From positions 1-64,000 of the forward strand of contig PAZC01000060.1 of NCBI GenBank assembly GCA_002716045.1: 64,000 nt of DNA. The letters are read 5' to 3'. How positions within the stretch are numbered: the first letter of the stretch is position 1; each line of letters begins with the position of its first letter. Origin of the DNA: Opitutia bacterium. GTDB taxonomy: Bacteria; Verrucomicrobiota; Verrucomicrobiia; Opitutales; Seribacteraceae. The position numbers were made by a program, and so were the translations under genes. A model generated the notes under the pieces. The model searched no databases and had not been told where the DNA came from. It saw nothing but the letters and a program-made list of their open reading frames with translations. This document shows, one piece after another, positions 16,331 to 23,220 of the stretch.

Positions 16331-17144
16331 TCAATACCTTGGCTTGGAACTCTTGCTTGGAACTCAAGTTGCGAATTTTAATGTATTCCCCATTTCCGCC
16401 GTCCTGCATGGCTAGACCCTTCATGGAGATATAAAGACCTTTCCCGGCCGCATAGACATCCACCACTTGACCTTTTCGGATCGATGGGATGGAACTGACA
16501 TGATTCCAGCGAATGGGAGAACCTGGCGAAACGGAGCCGATGAATTCATATCCTTCTAAATCAACGTCTCCGGATATAGTCCGTACGTTTTCACGAAGGA
16601 TATCCACCACTCGCTTTTGCAAAGCATCTGAGGACAATCGATCTCCTCGATTCAAAGCACGTTCCGCAACATATATTTCTTTCATGTGCCGACAGCGGAC
16701 TGGCAAGGTGATTGGGCCTAAATTGCCAGATGAAGAATTGATAGAGAAACGGACAGTCGCGGATGAAGCGGGTTTCTCGGGTGAAACTTGAACCAGCTCC
16801 AGTGACCATTGCTTGGACACTTCCGGCAAATTCAATGGGCCAACTTCCACTTGCATTTCACCGCTGACACCGAATCGTCGAACAAGAGCTTCCCCCAGCC
16901 TCGCCTGGAGGCTTTCTTTGTCAATGGAAGCAAGGGCGGGCTTTGGCGGGGCAATGTACCGCGCGGGAGATATGGGTACTTTTTGTGGGGAAAGCGCAAT
17001 GACAGCTGGTTGTTTTTTGTAGGCCGAAAAATCTATCGGCTCGAGCAAATCTTCTACTCCAGCCCAAAGCGGGAACGCCCCGCCACACAAAAGCATGGCG
17101 AAGGCGGTGAAAAAGCGCATTTGTCGCGGGTTAGGTTTCATCAT
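16302..17144 (-). CDS. flgA: P-ring assembly chaperone FlgA
   Basis: A 280-residue periplasmic protein with a leader (residues 10-28), needed to assemble FlgI. A SAF-type domain is visible: EIYVAERALNRGDRLSSDAL, GYEFIGSVSPGSPIRWNHV and GQVVDVYAAGKGLYISMKG. It ends with the family's IKIRNLSSKQEFQAKVLNEN. Its start overlaps the flgG stop (ATGA). Genes flgG-flgA-flgH-flgI-flgJ form the rod and ring block. Confidence 0.88.
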   Translation of the reverse strand: MMKPNPRQMRFFTAFAMLLCGGAFPLWAGVEDLLEPIDFSAYKKQPAVIALSPQKVPISPARYIAPPKPALASIDKESLQARLGEALVRRFGVSGEMQVEVGPLNLPEVSKQWSLELVQVSPEKPASSATVRFSINSSSGNLGPITLPVRCRHMKEIYVAERALNRGDRLSSDALQKRVVDILRENVRTISGDVDLEGYEFIGSVSPGSPIRWNHVSSIPSIRKGQVVDVYAAGKGLYISMKGLAMQDGGNGEYIKIRNLSSKQEFQAKVLNENSVKVYF

Positions 17145-17923
17145 CTCTTCAATTGATTGATGCGAGAAAGCATTTCGTCGGAAGTTTGGATTGATTTTGA
17201 ATTAATCTCATATGCGCGTTGCGCGATAATCATATTAACCATTTCCTCGACCACATTGACGTTGGACATCTCAAGATAACCCTGCTTGATCGTCCCGAAT
17301 CCGTTTTGTCCGGCAGCCCCAATCTCGGGAGGTCCGCTGGCTTCGGTCTCAAGATAAAGGTTCCCTCCAATGCTCTTCAGGCCACTGGCATTTGGGAAGC
17401 GAACCAATTCCATTACCCCGGCAACAACGGTACCGTCCACAGTTTCAACTGAAATTTCTCCAGTAGGAGCAACGAAAACGTTAGTTGCTTCAGGATCAAT
17501 CGTCAGTCCAAGAGCAAGGGGAAGCCCATCACTCGTTGTGACCAAACCGTCCGGGCCTACCTTGAAGGCGCCGTCTCGAGTGAACGACTCAGTGCCGTCG
17601 GGGCGCTCTACGCGAAAGAAGCCAGAGCCTTCGATCGCCATATCCATCTTCTCTCCGGTCTTGGTCAAGGTGCCTTGGGTAAAGACCTTGGCCGTCGACA
17701 CGACCTTTGTGCCATTGCCCATTTCAACTCCGGTTGGGACTACTTGGCCAGCACCCGTCTCACCTCCAGCTTGACGAGGATTTTGGTAGAGCAAATCCTG
17801 GAACTCGATCTTGTTCTTCTTGTAGCCAGTGGTATTAACGTTGGCTATATTGTTCGAGATCACGTTTAGATTGAGCTGCTGAGCTTGCATGCCCGTTGCT
17901 CCGGAATAGAGTGATAGGTTCAT
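17141..17923 (-). CDS. flgG: distal rod protein FlgG
   Basis: 260 residues, the normal FlgG length. N-terminal MNLSLYSGATGMQAQQLNLN, then VISNNIANVNTTGYKKNKIEF, is the rod/hook signature. The central GFFRVERPDGTESFTRDGAF and C-terminal GYLEMSNVNVVEEMVNMIIA, then QRAYEINSKSIQTSDEMLSR, are diagnostic for FlgG. It forms the distal rod crossing the P and L rings. It follows flgF by 26 bases. Confidence 0.95.
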   Translation of the reverse strand: MNLSLYSGATGMQAQQLNLNVISNNIANVNTTGYKKNKIEFQDLLYQNPRQAGGETGAGQVVPTGVEMGNGTKVVSTAKVFTQGTLTKTGEKMDMAIEGSGFFRVERPDGTESFTRDGAFKVGPDGLVTTSDGLPLALGLTIDPEATNVFVAPTGEISVETVDGTVVAGVMELVRFPNASGLKSIGGNLYLETEASGPPEIGAAGQNGFGTIKQGYLEMSNVNVVEEMVNMIIAQRAYEINSKSIQTSDEMLSRINQLKR

Positions 17924-17949
17924 TTTCTAGTTCCTTGGTTAAGAAAGTT

Positions 17950-18711
17950 TTAGGATGTATGACCGAGAGTCCCGATGGCTCGGCCGACGTTTTGATCAAA
18001 AGCCTGAATCATTTTTTGGTTAGCCTCATGGGCTCGTCCGACTTCAATGAGGTTAATCATTTCACGAATGGCTGAGACGTTGCTGTTCTCAAGAAAGCCT
18101 TGCATTACTTGAAATTGGCCTTCTTCAGCTTCAACCGGCACGGCATCCTCGCGGCGGGTCATGAACCCCCCGCCAACCTTGCGCAGGTCAGCAGCTGGAT
18201 TCTCGAAAGTGAAAACACCGATTTTGGAGACCTGTTCGCCGTCTTGAAAAATTTGGCCCTCTTTGTCTATAGTGAGAGGACCGCTTCCTGCATTAACACG
18301 AATGTTGCTTCCACTGTCGTCGGAAAATTCATGCCCCATGACATTGACGAGGATCCCGTCGGCATTGACGTAAAACTGCCCGTCCCTGGTGAATACGGTG
18401 TCGCCGTTGACGCTCGAGAGGGCAAAGAATCCGTCGCCATGCAAAGCCAAATCCATTTCGTTGCCAGTTTGGCGCAATTCCCCGGCAGCATAATCAATCT
18501 CGCTTCGAATTAGCGGAAAGGAACCGGGCAATTCGTTCTTAAGCCGATCGTGGGTACTGCGGGCGATTTCCCCACCTTCCACTGCCTCAAATCCAACTGC
18601 TCCTGCCTTGAAGCCTGCAACATGGCTTGCCGCAATGTTGTTAGCGATGATGTCCTGGTATTCCTGTAACCCTCGAAGGGCAGCTGCGTTTTCGTAGAGC
18701 GATAAATTCAC
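17950..18711 (-). CDS. flgF: proximal rod protein FlgF
   Basis: 253 residues with the rod-protein plan but more divergent than FlgG. The N terminus MNLSLYENAAALRGLQEYQD, IIANNIAASHVAGFKAG is followed by GDGFFALSSVNGDTVFTRDGQF and the C-terminal QGFLENSNVSAIREMINLIE, VGRAHEANQKMIQAFDQNVG. It starts with GTG, has no visible Shine-Dalgarno, and lies immediately downstream of a sigma-54 promoter. It heads the late rod/ring/junction block. FlgF is the best call because FlgG and FlgE are accounted for. Confidence 0.85.
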   Translation of the reverse strand: MNLSLYENAAALRGLQEYQDIIANNIAASHVAGFKAGAVGFEAVEGGEIARSTHDRLKNELPGSFPLIRSEIDYAAGELRQTGNEMDLALHGDGFFALSSVNGDTVFTRDGQFYVNADGILVNVMGHEFSDDSGSNIRVNAGSGPLTIDKEGQIFQDGEQVSKIGVFTFENPAADLRKVGGGFMTRREDAVPVEAEEGQFQVMQGFLENSNVSAIREMINLIEVGRAHEANQKMIQAFDQNVGRAIGTLGHTS

Positions 18712-18722
18712 GTCATGCGTGA

Positions 18723-18738
18723 AGCATTCGCTGTGCCA
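18723..18738 (-). promoter_or_regulatory. sigma-54 (-24/-12) promoter of flgF
   Basis: The minus strand reads TGGCACAGCGAATGCT. It has the -24 GG and -12 GC with exactly 10 bases between them, and TGGCAC matches consensus fully. The expected transcription start (12 bases past the GC) is at about 18712, one base before the flgF GTG. The transcript would be leaderless. Confidence 0.8.
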
Positions 18739-18849
18739 ATAACGTAACTACTTGACCTGCAAGCTAATGGAAATTTTGAGAAAGGCAAGTGGGTAATATT
18801 TTCCGCAAGTTATGGTAAAAGTTGACGGGTACTCTGCCGTTAAGTAGTT

Positions 18850-18868
18850 CCAACCATTCAAAGGTTGG
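18850..18868. terminator. small hairpin between the 81-aa gene and flgF
   Basis: CCAACC (18850-18855) pairs with GGTTGG (18863-18868) across a 7-base loop, just after the stop of the 81-residue gene. No U-run follows, so termination is uncertain. It may partly separate the upstream transcription unit from the sigma-54 unit starting at flgF. Confidence 0.3.
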
Positions 18869-18879
18869 CTCTCGGAATC

Positions 18880-19125
18880 TCAATACTCGCAATGGAGATT
18901 CAGAATCTTACCGTTTTCCAAGTGAACTAAGACACGAGTCACGCGCCCTTCTACACTAACGACCTCAACCTTGGGACCGCCAGGTTCATCGTGCAGGGTT
19001 TGCACGGTTTCGTCGACGGCGGGAGCAGATGGCTCAGTTGGCTCAACAAAGGCACTGAATGGGGGGGATTCCTTGGAGGGGGAAGGTTCTCCATCTGGTG
19101 ATCTGCCTGACAAATAACTTTCCAT
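18880..19125 (-). CDS. 81-residue protein downstream of motB, unknown
   Basis: The first half is Pro/Ser/Glu-rich and probably disordered. Residues about 50-81 form a compact basic/hydrophobic unit (PKVEVVSVEGRVTRVLVHLE, NGKILNLHCEY) that looks like a small beta-strand module. No family recognised. It starts 6 bases after the motB stop, so it is probably co-translated with the stator. An accessory motor or regulatory role is only inferred from position. Confidence 0.6.
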   Translation of the reverse strand: MESYLSGRSPDGEPSPSKESPPFSAFVEPTEPSAPAVDETVQTLHDEPGGPKVEVVSVEGRVTRVLVHLENGKILNLHCEY

Positions 19126-19131
19126 CAGAGT

Positions 19132-20019
19132 TCAGGGGTTTGTCTTGGCCGGTTCTGCAACAGGCGGCAAATTTGAGTAGTAGGTAAGGTTTTCCTCACT
19201 GACATCGAGTTTCAGGCTTAGTTCGACTCTCCTATTCTTCTCGGCGCGATTGGGGAAACGATGGTTTGGCTTGGTGTAACCATGACCAATAACGCTTTCC
19301 ACCTTGCGAGCGAGGTCTCCATCGGAATAATGGACCAATGCGCCCAAGACCTCATCTGCTTGACGAAGGCTCATTTGAAAAGCGGATCTTGCCCTTTGGG
19401 CATTTAGTTCCGCAGGCGTCATGTCGATAAGCTCATCCGCTGTTGGGACAAAGCCGGAACCAGACGAATCATGCGATGTGTGAGTATCCACTGTAAAAGT
19501 GAGAACATGCCGAGCTAACAACCATGACATCCTCTGCATGACGTCGTTGCCATAGTTTGTCAGTTCGTTTGATGAATTCTCAAAAATGGGAAATTCATCA
19601 CCATGATAGAGCGTGATCTTCAGACCTTCGTTATTGGCTTCTATCTGGATGGGCTCATCCACGTCCAAGTCATCATGCATCTTAATCTTCTTATACCAGT
19701 CCTGAGCAATGCGATGGAGCACATCAATATCTATGGAGGTGGATAAGTCCGAATTCCTCATAGTGGTGTCGGATCGACCCACTATTTGATCCACCATGCT
19801 GCCCGGGCGAGCATCGCGCTGTTCCACGGGAGTGGATTTCGGGACGCCAGCCATCCAAGGGTCGCGGAAAAAGCGCGTTGTCGCAATAATGACTTCCTCG
19901 TCTTGCGATAAAATCCAAAGAACCAGAAAAAGTGACATCATTCCAGTCACGAAATCCGCATAGGCTACCTTCCACGCCCCCGCGTGGCTGCCTTTACGCC
20001 ATCTTCTCGGGATTCTCAT
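19132..20019 (-). CDS. motB: stator protein MotB
   Basis: 295 residues. A basic cytoplasmic N terminus leads into the single membrane helix KVAYADFVTGMMSLFLVLWI, with the ion-binding Asp22. The plug and linker follow, then an OmpA-like peptidoglycan-binding domain (about 150-285) with RARSAFQMSLRQADEVLGAL and the conserved PNRAEKNRRVELSL. The helix sequence resembles proton-type MotB more than sodium-type PomB. It follows motA by 23 bases. Confidence 0.94.
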   Translation of the reverse strand: MRIPRRWRKGSHAGAWKVAYADFVTGMMSLFLVLWILSQDEEVIIATTRFFRDPWMAGVPKSTPVEQRDARPGSMVDQIVGRSDTTMRNSDLSTSIDIDVLHRIAQDWYKKIKMHDDLDVDEPIQIEANNEGLKITLYHGDEFPIFENSSNELTNYGNDVMQRMSWLLARHVLTFTVDTHTSHDSSGSGFVPTADELIDMTPAELNAQRARSAFQMSLRQADEVLGALVHYSDGDLARKVESVIGHGYTKPNHRFPNRAEKNRRVELSLKLDVSEENLTYYSNLPPVAEPAKTNP

Positions 20020-20042
20020 TATTTGAACTTTAAGCCACTAAA

Positions 20043-20903
20043 TCAGCCGCCTTTGGCGGCATCTTTGCAACGTTCCTCTAGTTCGTCTGCTGTAGGCTGA
20101 ACCGTCAAGTCAAGGGATCGACGGCCTATTTCAACTGCCATGATTGGTGAAAGCCCAGTGGCAAAGCCGGTAACCGAACGTTCGACAATGCGAAAATAGA
20201 GGAACTCCTGCCCTTGATTGAGTGAGATCAAGCGGGCTAGAGGTATGCCAATGCCGTAGGCCAAAAAGATGCCAAGGAAGGTTCCGCTAAGAGCCGCTGC
20301 CACTTTCTTTCCTACCATTTCGGGGTCTTCCAAGTTAGACATCGTGTTAATGATACCAAGAACAGCTGCGACAATGCCTACACCAGGCAGCGCATCAGCG
20401 ACCATCTCGACAACCTTGACCCCACGACCAGCCTCAGCTTCTCTACTGGATAGCTCCGCTTGCAAAATGCCGCCAATTTCAGCGGGCTTGCATCGACCGT
20501 CAACAATTGGACGAAGTGAGTTGCAAAGGAATTCAACCAAGCGAGCATCGTTGAGAAAGGATGGGTATTTTGTGAAAATCGAGCTATTTTCAGCATCACT
20601 GACATGCTCGTCCAAGGCTGGAGTCCCTTTGCGGCGTCCAAGCATGAAGAGTTCATACAACAAGACGAGCAGATCGATGAATTTGTCCTTGTTGGAAACA
20701 TTCCCCGCGAAGGCCTTCTTGATATCCCCCACAAGTCCCATCAGGACGCTCTTTGGGCTAGACACAATCACGATACCGATGCCAATGCCAACGATAATCA
20801 TAATCTCACCAGCGTGTATGAGCCACATGGGATTACCTCCGGCAACGGAGAAACCACCAATACAGGATACGAAAACTACGATTATGCCAATGACGAGTAA
20901 CAT
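20043..20903 (-). CDS. motA: stator protein MotA
   Basis: 286 residues of the longer, E. coli-like MotA class. Two N-terminal helices (residues 1-50), a cytoplasmic loop with FTKYPSFLNDARLVEFLCNS, and two C-terminal helices (LPGVGIVAAVLGIINTMSNL and AAALSGTFLGIFLAYGIGIP) follow the family plan, including the P-G-x-G motif before helix 3. With MotB it forms the torque-generating ion channel. It lies between fliA and motB. Confidence 0.95.
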   Translation of the reverse strand: MLLVIGIIVVFVSCIGGFSVAGGNPMWLIHAGEIMIIVGIGIGIVIVSSPKSVLMGLVGDIKKAFAGNVSNKDKFIDLLVLLYELFMLGRRKGTPALDEHVSDAENSSIFTKYPSFLNDARLVEFLCNSLRPIVDGRCKPAEIGGILQAELSSREAEAGRGVKVVEMVADALPGVGIVAAVLGIINTMSNLEDPEMVGKKVAAALSGTFLGIFLAYGIGIPLARLISLNQGQEFLYFRIVERSVTGFATGLSPIMAVEIGRRSLDLTVQPTADELEERCKDAAKGG

Positions 20904-20918
20904 GTTATTGCAGTAATG

Positions 20919-21740
20919 TCAGGTAGAGCGGATTCTGGAGACTTTGGCGAAATATGATCGTAGACTTACGACCGTATGAGACAGGATTTGACTTATACGC
21001 GATTCGGTCAAGCCAAAGATTTCCGCGATTTCCGCAAGCTTGAGACCTTCATAATAGTATAAGACGAGGGTCTTCTTTTGCATGTCTGGCAGTTCCTTGA
21101 TCCGATCGCGTAGCATTAGAATGCGTTCACGATCTGCCACGACTTCTCGAATATCGGGTTCGTTCGGGTCAGCTAATGCCTCCTCAAGGGAAGGTGCGGC
21201 TTCATCTGCGGAGCTTTCCCCCACAGAACCATCTATTGGAACGAAAGTCACCGGTTGGGTATCTCGCAAAAGGGATTGGTATTGATGCTCAGTCAAATCA
21301 AGCTCTGCGCGAACCTCGTCTTCCGAAACCGGTCTTTTCAAACGAGCTTCCAGCTTCTCGATGGTAGCTTGCAGTGATTTCGCCTTCGCTCGGTTGGAGC
21401 GTGGCAAGCAATCAATCCTGCGCAGCTCATCGAGCAAGGCACCTTTAATTCGCAAGCCTGCGTAACCTCCGAAAGAACGCCCTTTGGATGGGTCGAATTT
21501 GTTGACGGCCATAACCAGTCCCTGCACACCTAGCCCGTACAAGTCGTCCGTCTCAACGGTCTCGGGAAAGCTATGGCGCATCCGAGAAATAATTGATTTG
21601 ACCAAGGGAAGGTAATTCTCGATCAAGCGATCCCGTTCTTCTCCATCAAGCATTGCACCGCGATAAGCCTGAGCGGCCTTGCGGAGCATTCCCGTAGATT
21701 CGGGAATTTTCTTTGGATCCGATGTACTCGAAGTTTTCAC
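20919..21740 (-). CDS. fliA: flagellar sigma factor FliA (sigma-28)
   Basis: 273 residues. Region 2 (about 39-110) has LIENYLPLVKSIISRMRHS and DDLYGLGVQGLVMAVNKFDP. Region 3 (about 120-190) is present. Region 4 (about 215-265) has LPDMQKKTLVLYYYEGLKLA and EIFGLTESRISQIL. It should direct late flagellar genes (flagellin, caps, chemotaxis) elsewhere in the genome. The anti-sigma factor FlgM is not in the window. Its start overlaps the preceding 118-residue gene by 4 bases. Confidence 0.93.
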   Translation of the reverse strand: MKTSSTSDPKKIPESTGMLRKAAQAYRGAMLDGEERDRLIENYLPLVKSIISRMRHSFPETVETDDLYGLGVQGLVMAVNKFDPSKGRSFGGYAGLRIKGALLDELRRIDCLPRSNRAKAKSLQATIEKLEARLKRPVSEDEVRAELDLTEHQYQSLLRDTQPVTFVPIDGSVGESSADEAAPSLEEALADPNEPDIREVVADRERILMLRDRIKELPDMQKKTLVLYYYEGLKLAEIAEIFGLTESRISQILSHTVVSLRSYFAKVSRIRST

Positions 21741-22093
21741 GCAGCAACAGTTTCAGCTACAGTGGGAGGTGGATCAGAAACAGCCTCCGCAGTTGCGGTC
21801 TCCACAGATTTTCGGGCAACAGATTCGGGTTCCATCTTTGCCGAATCTTCTTGTTCGGGCTCAGAAGGCGGCGTCACAATGTCCGTGCCATTCACACGGT
21901 TACTGGATGTAGACACAGATGAGAGGACCAGGTGAAGGATTCCCCTGGTGCAGAGTGCGCAAAAGAGGCATCCGACACTGCCTCTGAGGACTGAGGCCAG
22001 AGCATCCTCTCCCAGCAAAAGGCTAATCGCAAAGAAGGAAAGGAAGCCGGCGAAGCCTCCGATGCAACAAATGTATTTAGCTTCGTTTCTCAT
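21737..22093 (-). CDS. 118-residue membrane protein between flhF and fliA
   Basis: Two hydrophobic segments (residues about 7-27, YICCIGGFAGFLSFFAISLLL, and 35-57) are followed by an acidic Pro/Glu/Thr-rich cytoplasmic or disordered tail (65-118). There are four cysteines in the membrane part. No family recognised. It overlaps flhF at its start and fliA at its end by 4 bases each, so it is translationally coupled to both. This is the position where many bacteria carry flhG; it has no P-loop and is not FlhG. Confidence 0.65.
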   Translation of the reverse strand: MRNEAKYICCIGGFAGFLSFFAISLLLGEDALASVLRGSVGCLFCALCTRGILHLVLSSVSTSSNRVNGTDIVTPPSEPEQEDSAKMEPESVARKSVETATAEAVSDPPPTVAETVAA

Positions 22094-23202
22094 GCTCGAG
22101 ATCGGGCCAGAACTTGTTGTGGAAATGTGCTAGCCATCAATTGATTGAGAACGTTCGCAGTGAAGTCGCCAGTCACGTTTTGCCCTGTGCAAATGCACAA
22201 TGGGGTCAATCCACCACCCAAAGCCAAAGGCCAAATCTTCGTTGAATTGGGCAGTTCGTCAAAATGCGTGAAAACTACATGCGTTGCCCTTGCGCGCGCC
22301 CCCAAATTATAGAGTTTTTTAGCGATGGCCCCATCGTATGCCGCATTTATCACGAGGGCACGGGTGTCTACGCCTAATTCATCCAGCCTGCGACCCATTA
22401 GGTTCCATTCGTCCTGTTTTGAAACTGAAAGCCCAGGAAAATCCAGATAGAGCTGACTTCCATCAGTATCGGCGGGCAATTCAGCTGCATCCCTAAAGAG
22501 AGTGACCCCCAAAACCTCACAGAATATCCTCAGTGCGTCATCCGGATTCGGTGTGCCATTCTCAAGCTTTAGCACATGAGGGATACGTTGGTTGAGAAAG
22601 ACATCGTTTGCGAGGAACTTGCACAAGGTGGTTGTTTTCCCAGCACCCGGGGGGCCGAAAAAGGCCACTTTGCCAGTGGTTGGCCTAGGCTCTATTTCCC
22701 TGAACCGGTCTCGAAGAGCCAAGGAGATTTCATTGAGTGCTTCGGGAATGGACATTTCACTTATGCTCTGCCATCGAGGCCAAGATTGGACTGTGGTGAG
22801 GAAGTCGCGATCAAATCCAGCCCGCTCAAGCAAACCAGTGATATTGACGGACTCATTCAGCAGATTGTCAGCATCATCGGGTTCTTCATTCGGTGCTGCA
22901 TCCTCCTTATGGGCTTCTTTCTCCGGCATGGGTTGTATGTCTGTTTCCGAAGAAGCAAGGCCGGGCAACTCATCGTCGGAACTGTTTGGACCAGGCACCT
23001 CGACGACAACTTCCAGCTTGGGTGATGATATGAACTTTGACAGGCCTTGGCCATCTAACTGACGAACTGAAAGGACTCGAGCCGTGGCTCCTAATTTATC
23101 CCTAATTACACGAACAGCCTCTTCGGCGGATTTCACGACAAGTCGGTATTTCTTGCCTTCATCCGCAGTTGGCTGAACGGGGGTTTCTGCTTCTACTGAC
23201 AT
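22090..23202 (-). CDS. flhF: flagellar SRP-like GTPase FlhF
   Basis: 370 residues. The N-terminal B domain (19-70) opens with YRLVVKSAEEAVRVIRDKLG. An acidic linker follows to residue 120, then the N and G domains with P-loop GPPGAGKTTTL (183-193). It recruits the basal body to the pole. The GTPase motifs are unusual: G3 reads DFPG (254-257) instead of DTAG, and G4 reads THFDE (312-316) instead of TKxD. It may be a weakened or altered GTPase. It lies 18 bases after flhA. Confidence 0.88.
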   Translation of the reverse strand: MSVEAETPVQPTADEGKKYRLVVKSAEEAVRVIRDKLGATARVLSVRQLDGQGLSKFISSPKLEVVVEVPGPNSSDDELPGLASSETDIQPMPEKEAHKEDAAPNEEPDDADNLLNESVNITGLLERAGFDRDFLTTVQSWPRWQSISEMSIPEALNEISLALRDRFREIEPRPTTGKVAFFGPPGAGKTTTLCKFLANDVFLNQRIPHVLKLENGTPNPDDALRIFCEVLGVTLFRDAAELPADTDGSQLYLDFPGLSVSKQDEWNLMGRRLDELGVDTRALVINAAYDGAIAKKLYNLGARARATHVVFTHFDELPNSTKIWPLALGGGLTPLCICTGQNVTGDFTANVLNQLMASTFPQQVLARSRA

Positions 23203-23220
23203 TGTAGTGTGATGTTTTCG

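Noticed and set aside
20269-20916. 215-codon frame antisense to motA
   Set aside because: Composition is Ser/Thr/Pro-rich as expected from reading motA backwards; no motif.
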